Below, one piece after another: positions 1 to 5,905 of a stretch of 8,197 bases of DNA. Source of the stretch: Synechococcaceae bacterium Bin_79_3. GTDB taxonomy: Bacteria > Cyanobacteriota > Cyanobacteriia > PCC-6307 > Cyanobiaceae. The notes beneath the pieces are model-generated. The model was not told the origin of the DNA and ran no database searches. It was given only the letters and a program-made list of their open reading frames with translations. Numbering within the stretch: the first letter of the stretch is position 1; each line of letters starts with the position of its first letter. Location of the stretch: positions 1 to 8,197 of the forward strand of contig VFLB01000316.1 in NCBI GenBank assembly GCA_009914645.1, given 5' to 3'. The position numbers were made by a program, and so were the translations under genes.

Positions 1-974
1 GCATTGGCCCCCTTCTAGCCCGGCTCGGGGTTGCACGAGTGCCACTACCAGGAGGTTGCAAAATCGGCGCTCGCCCGGTTGTGGAACACGTAAAAGGATT
101 AAAGGCACTCGGAGCCCAGGTAACTATTGAGCACGGGGTTGTGTCGGCGGTGGTGCCAGGCCGCGGCCATCGCCTCACAGGTGGACGCATCCACCTCGAT
201 TGCCCCAGCGTTGGTGCCACAGAAACCTTGATGATGGCTGCCGCTTTGGCGGATGGTGAAACGGTTATTGAGAATGCCGCTCAAGAACCGGAAGTAATTG
301 ATCTCGCAGGTCTAATCATCGCCATGGGGGGCCGGGTGCGCGGTGCTGGCACCCCCACGATCACAATTGTTGGGATGGAAAAGCTGCATGGGGCTGATTA
401 CATGGTTATTCCCGATCGCATTGAAGCGGGAACCCTTCTATTGGCAGGAGCTATCACCCGCTCTTGTATCCGGGTAACACCTGTTATTCATGAACATTTA
501 GGGGCTGTAATCAGTAAGCTTGAAGAATGTGGCTGCAAACTCAGCAACGATGGCATCGGCATAACAATTAAGGCTGATCGGGTGAATTCGGTTGATTTAC
601 GTACGCAACCTTTTCCAGGTTTTCCAACTGATCTACAGGCTCCTTTTATGAGCCTGCTCGCTACAGCTAATGGCACCAGTGTGATAACCGAAGCAATTTT
701 TGAAAATCGTTTGCAACACATTGGCGAATTGCAGCGCATGGGAGCAGCGATCCGCACCCAAGGAAATACAGCTTTTGTTGAAGGGGTCGCCAGGCTCAGC
801 GGAGCACCCGTAACTGGCAGTGATCTAAGGGCAGCTGCAGCAATGGTGCTGGCTGGTCTTGCTGCCGATGGCGTGACTGCGGTGCAAGGTTTGCAACACC
901 TTGATCGTGGCTACGACAATCTCGAAGGCAAGCTAAATGCATTGGGCGCTTCGATAAAACGCACCTACAATTAA
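1..974 (+). CDS. murA: UDP-N-acetylglucosamine 1-carboxyvinyltransferase MurA, 5'-truncated by the window edge
   Basis: MurA transfers enolpyruvate from PEP to UDP-GlcNAc, the first committed cytoplasmic step of peptidoglycan synthesis. The reading frame is open from base 3 and ends at TAA 972-974, giving 323 visible residues. Family members have about 420-460 residues, so roughly the first hundred are outside the window. The GTG at 39 is internal, because homologous sequence (GPLLARLG) precedes it in frame. The active-site loop [10 protein letters not shown] is intact, with the catalytic cysteine codon at 57-59. This is the Cys form (as Cys115 of E. coli), which in this family is fosfomycin-sensitive. 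Further conserved blocks are [10 protein letters not shown] (about 614-643), [15 protein letters not shown], and the C-terminal [18 protein letters not shown]. The stop codon directly abuts the antisense tRNA-Leu with no spacer and no visible terminator. Identification is secure. Confidence 0.96.
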   Translation, partial: IGPLLARLGVARVPLPGGCKIGARPVVEHVKGLKALGAQVTIEHGVVSAVVPGRGHRLTGGRIHLDCPSVGATETLMMAAALADGETVIENAAQEPEVIDLAGLIIAMGGRVRGAGTPTITIVGMEKLHGADYMVIPDRIEAGTLLLAGAITRSCIRVTPVIHEHLGAVISKLEECGCKLSNDGIGITIKADRVNSVDLRTQPFPGFPTDLQAPFMSLLATANGTSVITEAIFENRLQHIGELQRMGAAIRTQGNTAFVEGVARLSGAPVTGSDLRAAAAMVLAGLAADGVTAVQGLQHLDRGYDNLEGKLNALGASIKRTYN

Positions 975-1056
975 TGGGGGCAGTCGGACTCGAACCGACA
1001 AAGCCGAAGCCGGCGCATTTTGAGTGCGCTGCGTCTACCAATTCCGCCATGCCCCC
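975..1056 (-). tRNA. tRNA-Leu(CAA)
   Basis: The reverse strand folds as an 82-nt class II tRNA. The 7-bp acceptor pairs GGGGGCA with TGCCCCC and leaves discriminator A at 975. The anticodon stem is GCGCA/TGCGC around the loop CTCAAAA, which gives anticodon CAA and decoding of UUG. A long variable arm contains CGGCTTCGG, and the T arm is GTCGG-TTCGAGT-CCGAC. CCA is not encoded. The gene lies antisense between murA and argD: its 3' end follows the murA stop with no spacer, and its 5' end lies at or inside the start of argD. A TAGATT hexamer at 1065-1070 (- strand), 8 nt before the mature 5' end, could be a -10 element, but I see no convincing -35. Confidence 0.95.
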
Positions 1057-2245
1057 AAGCTCCAAATCTACCGCTGTGATGGCCACCTATGGCCGTTACC
1101 CGCTAAAAATTGAAAAAGGTAGTGGCGTGTGGCTAAAAGCCAGCGACGGTCGCTGGTATCTCGATTGCGTTGCAGGGATTGCCACTTGCACCCTGGGACA
1201 CAGCAACGGCCGATTACGCAGAGCTTTATCCAGGCAGCTGGGCAAATTGCAACATGTTTCCAACCTTTACGAAATTCCAGAGCAGGAAGAACTTGCCACC
1301 TGGCTCCAAGAACACAGCTGTGCCGATCAGCTGTTTTTTTGCAATTCAGGCGCTGAAGCAAATGAAGCAGCAATAAAACTGGCCCGTAAATACGGCCACA
1401 GCAAGCGGCAAATCGATCGACCCTTGGTGCTGAGCGCTCGCGCTAGCTTCCATGGCCGCACGCTTGCCACTGTTACTGCCACCGGACAAGACAAATATCA
1501 CCGCGGCTTTGAGCCCTTACCAGATGGCTTTGCCTACTTCACTTACAACGATATCGACAGCTTTAAATCCAGCCTGCAGCAATATCAGGATCGGGCAGTG
1601 GCTGTGCTGATCGAACCGCTACAGGGAGAAGGCGGGGTAATTCCAGGTAATCCAGCTTTCTTTCAAGAATTACGGCAGCTTTGCAGCGAACATCAACTTC
1701 TTCTGATTAGCGATGAAGTGCAGGTGGGCATGGGCCGTAGTGGCACCCTCTGGGGCTATGAGCAGCTGGGGATCGAACCTGATGCCTTCACAGTTGCCAA
1801 GGGCCTGGGGGGTGGGATCCCAATTGGTGCTTTAGCTGTTAAAAATCACTGCGCTGTATTTGAACCCGGCGATCACGCCAGCACTTTTGGTGGCAACCCT
1901 TTTGCCTGCCGTGCTGCGTTAACCGTGGCCCAGGAATTAGATCGCCGCCAGCTACTTTTTAATGTCCAGAAAAGAGGTGAACAGCTGCGGGATGGCCTTA
2001 GCCAGCGAGTGGCCAAATGGCCTCGCCTCTTAAGTGGAGAGAGGGGCTGGGGCTTAATCCAAGGTTTGCTACTAAGAGATGGGGTAATTACTGCTGCTGA
2101 ATTGGTGAAAGCGGCCATGGAAGAAGCTCTACTGTTGGTGCCGGCAGGCCCCCAGGTGGTGCGTTTTGTTCCCCCACTTGTAATTACTCGCCGGGAGCTA
2201 AACAAAGCCTTACATCGCTTAGATCTAGCCCTTGCCAAGTTTTAA
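1049..2245 (+). CDS. argD: Acetylornithine aminotransferase (class III PLP aminotransferase)
   Basis: ArgD interconverts N-acetylglutamate-5-semialdehyde and N2-acetylornithine using L-glutamate and PLP, in arginine biosynthesis; ArgD enzymes often also accept the succinyl-diaminopimelate substrate of the lysine route. From the ATG at 1049 the protein has 398 residues, usual for the family. Visible motifs are LDCVAGIATCTLGH near the N-terminus, the PLP-phosphate site NSGAEAN (99-105), FHGRT (134-138), EPLQGEGG, the PLP-nitrogen aspartate in ISDEVQ (D222), the Schiff-base lysine in VAKGLGGG (K251), and STFGGNPF. The start is uncertain. Family proteins normally have a few residues before the conserved VMATYGRYP block, which favours 1049, although this overlaps the antisense tRNA-Leu by 8 nt. 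The ATG at 1079 (388 residues) is the alternative. The ATG at 974 would require translating the whole tRNA complement and is rejected. No Shine-Dalgarno is visible. folC follows after 5 nt, suggesting one transcript. Confidence 0.94.
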   Translation: MPPSSKSTAVMATYGRYPLKIEKGSGVWLKASDGRWYLDCVAGIATCTLGHSNGRLRRALSRQLGKLQHVSNLYEIPEQEELATWLQEHSCADQLFFCNSGAEANEAAIKLARKYGHSKRQIDRPLVLSARASFHGRTLATVTATGQDKYHRGFEPLPDGFAYFTYNDIDSFKSSLQQYQDRAVAVLIEPLQGEGGVIPGNPAFFQELRQLCSEHQLLLISDEVQVGMGRSGTLWGYEQLGIEPDAFTVAKGLGGGIPIGALAVKNHCAVFEPGDHASTFGGNPFACRAALTVAQELDRRQLLFNVQKRGEQLRDGLSQRVAKWPRLLSGERGWGLIQGLLLRDGVITAAELVKAAMEEALLLVPAGPQVVRFVPPLVITRRELNKALHRLDLALAKF

Positions 2246-2250
2246 AGCGT

Positions 2251-3480
2251 TTGCAACCTCTGCAACTGCCTGATCCGGTTGAGCTCTCAGATCTTCTGGA
2301 GCCTTTTTCCAGGCGAGGCGTTGATCTTGGTTTATACCGGCTGCAGGCGGCTTTGGCTAATGCTGGGCACCCGGAGAAGCGCTTTCCAGCGGTGCAGGTG
2401 GCGGGCACCAATGGCAAAGGTTCGATTTGCACAATGCTTGGGGCGATGCTTAAAGCAGCAGACATTCGCACCGGGATCTACCGCTCACCCCATCTCCTGA
2501 GTTGGTGCGAACGATTAGAGCTGAATGGCAACTGGATTAACCCAGAAAAACTGCGTGAGGCCTTGCTCAGCTGGCAAGGCCTAGGCGCCAGCCATAAGCT
2601 CACCCCTTTTGAATTAATAACCGGTGCAACTTTTAGCATCTGCGCTGATGCCGAGATCGATCTTGCCGTGTTGGAGGTGGGCCTTGGGGGCCGCCTCGAT
2701 GCCACCACCGCCCACAGCGATCGCTCCGTTGTTGGTATTGGCAGCATTGGCTTAGATCACTGCGAATATCTAGGCAACAGCTTGGAGCAGATTGCCGCTG
2801 AAAAAGCTGGGGTATTTAAGCCTGGAACTATTGCCATCAGTGCCCCGCAAGTGAAGGAGGTAGCTGAAGTGCTTGAACAGCGAGCGGCCGCTAGTCACAC
2901 CCAACTGCGATGGGTGGCGCCTTTAGCGAATGAGCAGCCCCTAGCTTTGGGGGGCCGTTGGCAGCGCTCAAATGGAGCCGTAGCTATGGGCATGGCTGCG
3001 GCTCTAAATGAGCGGGGCTGGGAAATAAGCGAAGCCGCCATAAATAAGGGCTTAGCAACTGCCCGTTGGCCTGGCCGATTGGAACAACTGGAATGGCACG
3101 GCCGCAAATTATTGCTCGACGGGGCCCATAACCAGCCAGCGGCGGCAGCCTTACGGAAAGAGTTGCCTGATCAACCACGGCGCTGGTTACTGGGGATACA
3201 GCGCCATAAACAAGGCATTGAAATTGTTAATACATTGCTTGGTAGCAACGATCAAGCCTGGATTTTGGCTCTACCAAACCACCAAAGCTGGAGTGCTGCC
3301 GAGTTAAGGGCTGCTTTGCCACATCGCTGCGGCCAAATTCAACAGGCAAACAATGCAGCAGAGGGGCTCGCGGCACTGCTGGCCCCTGGCGCTACTCCAG
3401 TGATTGCAGGTTCTCTTTATTTGTTAAGCGCTCTATGGGAACAGTTAAATGAGAACAATTTAATTAAACATGTAGGCTGA
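2251..3480 (+). CDS. folC: Bifunctional folylpolyglutamate synthase / dihydrofolate synthase
   Basis: FolC is a cytoplasmic Mur-ligase-family enzyme. It uses ATP to join L-glutamate to dihydropteroate and/or to extend the polyglutamate tail of folates. The 409 residues match the usual length. Visible motifs are the ATP-binding loop GTNGKGS (52-58), the folate-side block RSPHLLSWCERLELNG (78-93), LEVGLGGRLDAT (141-152), the probable carbamylated lysine in AEKAGVFKPG (K185), and the Mur-ligase C-terminal signature LDGAHN (289-294). The start is TTG at 2251: no ATG, GTG or TTG lies upstream in frame as far back as 2161 (only CTG codons follow before the conserved SDLLEPFSRRGV block). Whether one enzyme performs both reactions cannot be told from sequence. 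The gene is probably co-transcribed with argD, 5 nt upstream. Its last 60 nt become AT-rich, leading into the pentapeptide gene. Confidence 0.94.
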   Translation: MQPLQLPDPVELSDLLEPFSRRGVDLGLYRLQAALANAGHPEKRFPAVQVAGTNGKGSICTMLGAMLKAADIRTGIYRSPHLLSWCERLELNGNWINPEKLREALLSWQGLGASHKLTPFELITGATFSICADAEIDLAVLEVGLGGRLDATTAHSDRSVVGIGSIGLDHCEYLGNSLEQIAAEKAGVFKPGTIAISAPQVKEVAEVLEQRAAASHTQLRWVAPLANEQPLALGGRWQRSNGAVAMGMAAALNERGWEISEAAINKGLATARWPGRLEQLEWHGRKLLLDGAHNQPAAAALRKELPDQPRRWLLGIQRHKQGIEIVNTLLGSNDQAWILALPNHQSWSAAELRAALPHRCGQIQQANNAAEGLAALLAPGATPVIAGSLYLLSALWEQLNENNLIKHVG

Positions 3481-3498
3481 GCTAAGCGAGAATTACTC

Positions 3499-3503
3499 AA
3501 GGA
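3499..3503 (+). promoter_or_regulatory. Shine-Dalgarno site of the pentapeptide-repeat gene
   Basis: AAGGA lies 6 nt before the ATG at 3510. It is the clearest ribosome-binding site in the window, since most other starts here have no recognisable one, and it fixes the start of the short downstream gene. Confidence 0.65.
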
Positions 3504-3509
3504 CTTAAA

Positions 3510-4052
3510 ATGCAAAGTTTCAATAAAGCCTTAATCAAATTTTTGGCTTTTTTCAGCTTTCATGCTACCGCATTAGCGCTGGCAATTATATTATTAATAT
3601 CGGATTTTAATGCGGAATCGGCTATTGCCACCTCAAGCTATTTAGAAAAAACTGATTACACGCTTACCAACCAAAGCAATGGGCATTTTGAAAATCAGGA
3701 TTTAGAAGGAAGTTCATTTGCTGGCGCTCTTGCTAGAGGAGCTGATTTCTCAGGAGCGAATTTACAAGGGGCAATTTTTACCCAAGGATCATTCAGCGGG
3801 GCAAATTTTGAAGGGGCTGATCTAAGCGATTCACTGATGGATAGAGCTGATTTTAGTGAAGCAAATTTAAAAAATAGCAACCTAACTAATGTGATCGCCA
3901 GCGGCAGCAGTTTCGCTAATGCAGAAATTGAAGGGGCTGATTTTAGTGAGGCTCTGCTGGATCGAGATGATTTAAAACTTCTTTGCCGCCGGGCAAGTGG
4001 CACAAATAGCAAAAGCGGAATCGACACTCGCAGCAGCCTCAACTGCCCTTAA
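3510..4052 (+). CDS. Exported pentapeptide-repeat protein, probably thylakoid-lumenal or periplasmic
   Basis: This 180-residue protein starts with a basic/hydrophobic segment (hydrophobic about 11-31) followed by a plausible signal-peptidase site after Ala38-Ile39-Ala40. It is therefore probably exported or anchored by its N-terminus. Residues about 64-152 are tandem A(D/N)(L/F)xx pentapeptides, for example ADFSG ANLQG, ANFEG ADLSD and ADFSE ANLKN, which fold as a right-handed quadrilateral beta-helix. The tail after the helix carries LC-x2-A-x-G-x-N-x3-G-x2-TR-x-SL-x-C, with Cys159 and Cys179. This tail recurs in cyanobacterial and plastid-lumen pentapeptide proteins, and a disulfide between the two cysteines is my inference. 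No biochemical role is known to me. Base composition differs from the neighbours: 20/60 G+C at 3541-3600 and 19/60 at 3841-3900, against 35/60 at 2701-2760 in folC. A 29-nt gap separates it from folC, so it may ride on that transcript. I saw no clear promoter of its own. Confidence 0.88.
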   Translation: MQSFNKALIKFLAFFSFHATALALAIILLISDFNAESAIATSSYLEKTDYTLTNQSNGHFENQDLEGSSFAGALARGADFSGANLQGAIFTQGSFSGANFEGADLSDSLMDRADFSEANLKNSNLTNVIASGSSFANAEIEGADFSEALLDRDDLKLLCRRASGTNSKSGIDTRSSLNCP

Positions 4053-4104
4053 AAACAAGCTTATTGTTTATTAAATCCACGCAATTTGCCTGGATTTAAT
4101 AAAC
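4053..4104. terminator. Perfect 14-bp inverted repeat at a convergent gene end, possible bidirectional terminator
   Basis: GTTTATTAAATCCA (4066-4079) and its exact reverse complement (4091-4104) are separated by an 11-nt loop. The repeat lies between the converging pentapeptide and FAD-oxidoreductase genes, whose stop codons are only 8 nt apart. It sits wholly inside the last 14 codons of the oxidoreductase gene and the start of its stop region. On the - strand the stem is followed, about 10 nt later, by a T run (complement of A4051-4055). On the + strand no T run follows. A weaker hairpin, AAACAA/TTGTTT (4053-4058 with 4064-4069), shares part of the left arm and would compete with it. The stem is AT-rich, so terminator activity is an inference. 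Confidence 0.42.
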
Positions 4105-5401
4105 CCTTGGGGTCATTTGCTTGCTTTGCCGCCACTTGATCCCCATCCACAATGCCCAAACCGCTTTCTTCCACAGTGAGGGCGTGGGCATTAAAGATCA
4201 AGCCCCCAGCAGTAGCCATTGCTGTGTTGAGTGCCTTGAACTGATCTTCCCCTTGCCAGCGAAACAGGGGTAAGCCCACCCAGCGGGCTTTACCGCTTAC
4301 ACGCAACCGTTCCAGATGCCAATACAACAATCCGGGCCATTGCTTATCAATCAGTTCGATAAAAGCTAATTCTGGCTCCGGTAGTAATACCAATTGGTAG
4401 GTAAATAGAGGATCTACAGCCCGCAGCTGCAAGGTGGTGTGGTTCCAACACAGTTCACGCAACAACAAACCTTTAGGCGGCCACTGGGGCCTTTGCCACA
4501 ACAGCGATCCCCCTGCTTTTGTTGTGAGCTGCTCAATAACTGGCACTGCATTAGGGCTCGCCAGCAAAAGCAAGCGATCACCTTGGGCCGCCGCAAGATT
4601 GGGCAGGGGTGGCATCTGCTTGGCTAAGCGCTGCTCTAGGTAGCAAAGAGCATCTATTTCCAATGCCGCAGCGCTGAGCTGCACACCCAAAGCCAATGCT
4701 GCTGGGCGATCAGGTAACTCCAGCACCAGCTCCTGCCAGTTTTGCCAAGGCACAGTAGGAATTGTTACCGCCGTAAAGATGCCATTGCTGCCATAGGCGT
4801 GGTTGAGGGCCTGGGCTTGCGCTGCATCCAACTGCAGGAGTTGAGGTTCTGCCTCCAGCGATACCACCTCTAGCCCCAGCAAATTGCCCGGCTCCCGCAA
4901 TAAACCCCAGCGCAAGCTGCCCACCCCGCTCGAACCACCAGCAATAAAACCGCCAAGGGTGGCGCTACGCCAAGTGCTGGGGGCTATCCGCAGGGCCCAT
5001 CCTTGCGGTTGTAGCCATTCATCCAAATCAAGCAAACGGCAACCTGGCTCTGCAATCAGCAAACCGTTAACTGGATCAAAACTGCGCACTTGATTCAAAC
5101 CAGAGGTATCAAGCACCACTCCGCCATGCAACGGCACACACTGACCTTGGTTACCGGTGCCAGCCCCACGAACCGTGAGCGGAATTTGGAGCCGATAGCA
5201 AAGGGCTGCAACTTGCAACACCTCTTGAGATCGTTGCACCCGCACCACAACATCCGCCAAGCAATGCTGCAACTGCGGCTGAAGCAGAGGCGAAAAGCCA
5301 AATTGATCATGAGATAACCGCTCAAGAGCAGGTCCGTGCTCCACCAGCTCAAGGCCGGCGCAACCAGCAATGAAAACAGCTCTAAGGGCTTCAGGGAGCA
5401 T
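4061..5401 (-). CDS. FAD-binding oxidoreductase, GlcD-like (VAO/PCMH family)
   Basis: This is a 446-residue flavoprotein of the vanillyl-alcohol oxidase/PCMH fold, related to glycolate and lactate oxidase FAD subunits. The FAD-binding part is visible: VVVRVQRSQEV (51-61), the pyrophosphate loop RGAGTGNQGQ (78-87) with LHGGVVLDTSGLN (91-103), AEPGCRLLDLDEWL (117-130), TLGGFIAGGSSGVGSLRWG (148-166), and the end of the FAD domain at YGSNGIFTAVTI (203-214). The remainder is a diverged substrate-side domain, ending in LLNPGKL (434-440) as in GlcD proteins. I see no CCG or iron-sulfur cluster domain and no transmembrane helix, so it should be cytosolic or peripheral. Glycolate dehydrogenase subunit is one possibility, but the substrate cannot be assigned. 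The ATG at 5399-5401 overlaps the end of the upstream DUF4359 gene by 11 nt, implying translational coupling. The last codons contain a perfect 14-bp inverted repeat. Confidence 0.86.
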   Translation of the reverse strand: MLPEALRAVFIAGCAGLELVEHGPALERLSHDQFGFSPLLQPQLQHCLADVVVRVQRSQEVLQVAALCYRLQIPLTVRGAGTGNQGQCVPLHGGVVLDTSGLNQVRSFDPVNGLLIAEPGCRLLDLDEWLQPQGWALRIAPSTWRSATLGGFIAGGSSGVGSLRWGLLREPGNLLGLEVVSLEAEPQLLQLDAAQAQALNHAYGSNGIFTAVTIPTVPWQNWQELVLELPDRPAALALGVQLSAAALEIDALCYLEQRLAKQMPPLPNLAAAQGDRLLLLASPNAVPVIEQLTTKAGGSLLWQRPQWPPKGLLLRELCWNHTTLQLRAVDPLFTYQLVLLPEPELAFIELIDKQWPGLLYWHLERLRVSGKARWVGLPLFRWQGEDQFKALNTAMATAGGLIFNAHALTVEESGLGIVDGDQVAAKQANDPKGLLNPGKLRGFNKQ

Positions 5402-5792
5402 TACTTTCAGAAGCGTTAATAACTAAAAAATTACCTGCCATTGCAATGGTTTTCAATTCATATCCTGGCAAAGCCAACTGAGGCAACAACTGAGCACCCG
5501 CCACTTCGGTACTGTAAAAACTGAACAAACCAAGATTTATACGTTTACTGAATTGGGAAGCTAGCGCTCCAAGCGGTTTTTGTTGGGCGCGAATCAACTC
5601 TGGGCAGTTTTGCACCACAAGTTGCACCACCATTGGCAAGCCGCCCGGTTTACAAAATTCCGCCACTGCTTCTTCCGCGAGTTTTTTACCCGCAAACTCT
5701 TGAAATTCTGTGGGCCCTGGATTTGTGACAGCAAGCAACACCCCAACGCCTACCAATAGAAAACCCAATGGTTTTGCCATGGCTTGATCCAT
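5391..5792 (-). CDS. DUF4359-type protein with N-terminal membrane anchor
   Basis: This is a 133-residue protein of unknown function that fits the cyanobacterial DUF4359 pattern. A single hydrophobic helix or uncleaved signal (about residues 8-22) is followed by the characteristic TNPGPTEFQEFA. Two cysteines follow, at C47 and C63. The end carries RINLGLFSFYSTE (84-96) and GYELKTIAMAGNFLVI (110-125). The bulk is expected on the non-cytoplasmic side of a membrane. ATG at 5792 is used; the ATG at 5780 (residue 5, MAKPLGF) is an equally sensible start. It precedes and overlaps the FAD oxidoreductase gene by 11 nt. Upstream lies the tRNA-His on the opposite strand, and the -35-like element of the tRNA promoter touches this gene's start codon. 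I know of no defined biochemical role. Confidence 0.82.
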   Translation of the reverse strand: MDQAMAKPLGFLLVGVGVLLAVTNPGPTEFQEFAGKKLAEEAVAEFCKPGGLPMVVQLVVQNCPELIRAQQKPLGALASQFSKRINLGLFSFYSTEVAGAQLLPQLALPGYELKTIAMAGNFLVINASESNAP

Positions 5793-5820
5793 TTGATTGC
5801 TGCGGCCTAACTGGTAGATT
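5793..5820 (+). promoter_or_regulatory. Probable sigma70-type promoter of tRNA-His
   Basis: TTGATT (5793-5798, 4/6 match to TTGACA), a 16-nt spacer, then TAGATT (5815-5820, 4/6 match to TATAAT). The mature tRNA begins 10 nt after the -10 element, so the 5' leader would be only a few nucleotides. The -35 element is immediately next to the start codon (5790-5792) of the divergent DUF4359 gene. The assignment is from pattern only. Confidence 0.5.
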
Positions 5821-5830
5821 TTGTACCCAC

Positions 5831-5904
5831 GGCGGGCGTCGCCAAGTGGTTAAGGCAGCGGCTTGTGGTGCCGCCATACGGGGGTTCGAGTCCCCTCGCT
5901 CGCC
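5831..5904 (+). tRNA. tRNA-His(GTG)
   Basis: The fold is a 74-nt tRNA with the extra 5' G typical of tRNA-His: G-1 at 5831 pairs with C73 at 5904. The acceptor pairs GCGGGCG with CGCTCGC (one G-T pair). The anticodon stem GCGGC/GCCGC encloses the loop TTGTGGT, giving anticodon GTG. The T arm is GGGGG-TTCGAGT-CCCCT. CCA is not encoded. The gene is antisense to the surrounding - strand genes and ends 1 nt before the stop codon of the DgcN-like gene. Confidence 0.96.
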
Positions 5905-5905
5905 C

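Noticed and set aside
39..974. A short MurA starting at GTG 39.
   Set aside because: The frame stays open and homologous to MurA to the window edge (GPLLARLG before it), so this is a truncated full-length gene, not a short one.
974..1048. An argD start at ATG 974 giving a 423-residue protein.
   Set aside because: The first 25 residues would be the complement of tRNA-Leu (975-1056) and show no homology to the family. The conserved block begins at VMATYGRYP, encoded from about 1076.
2717..2724. GCGATCGC, the cyanobacterial HIP1 octamer.
   Set aside because: I noticed only one copy, inside folC. A single octamer in 8 kb is not evidence of HIP1 enrichment.
3710..3970. Short direct DNA repeats resembling a tandem array (for example GAAGGGGCTGAT at two places).
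   Set aside because: They are imperfect and in phase with the pentapeptide codons, so they are explained by the protein repeat. They are not a CRISPR or minisatellite.
3695..4042. A 115-residue frame on the - strand opposite the pentapeptide gene.
   Set aside because: Its repetitive Ser/Leu/Ala/Lys content is the mirror of the pentapeptide repeats on the other strand. It has no plausible domain.
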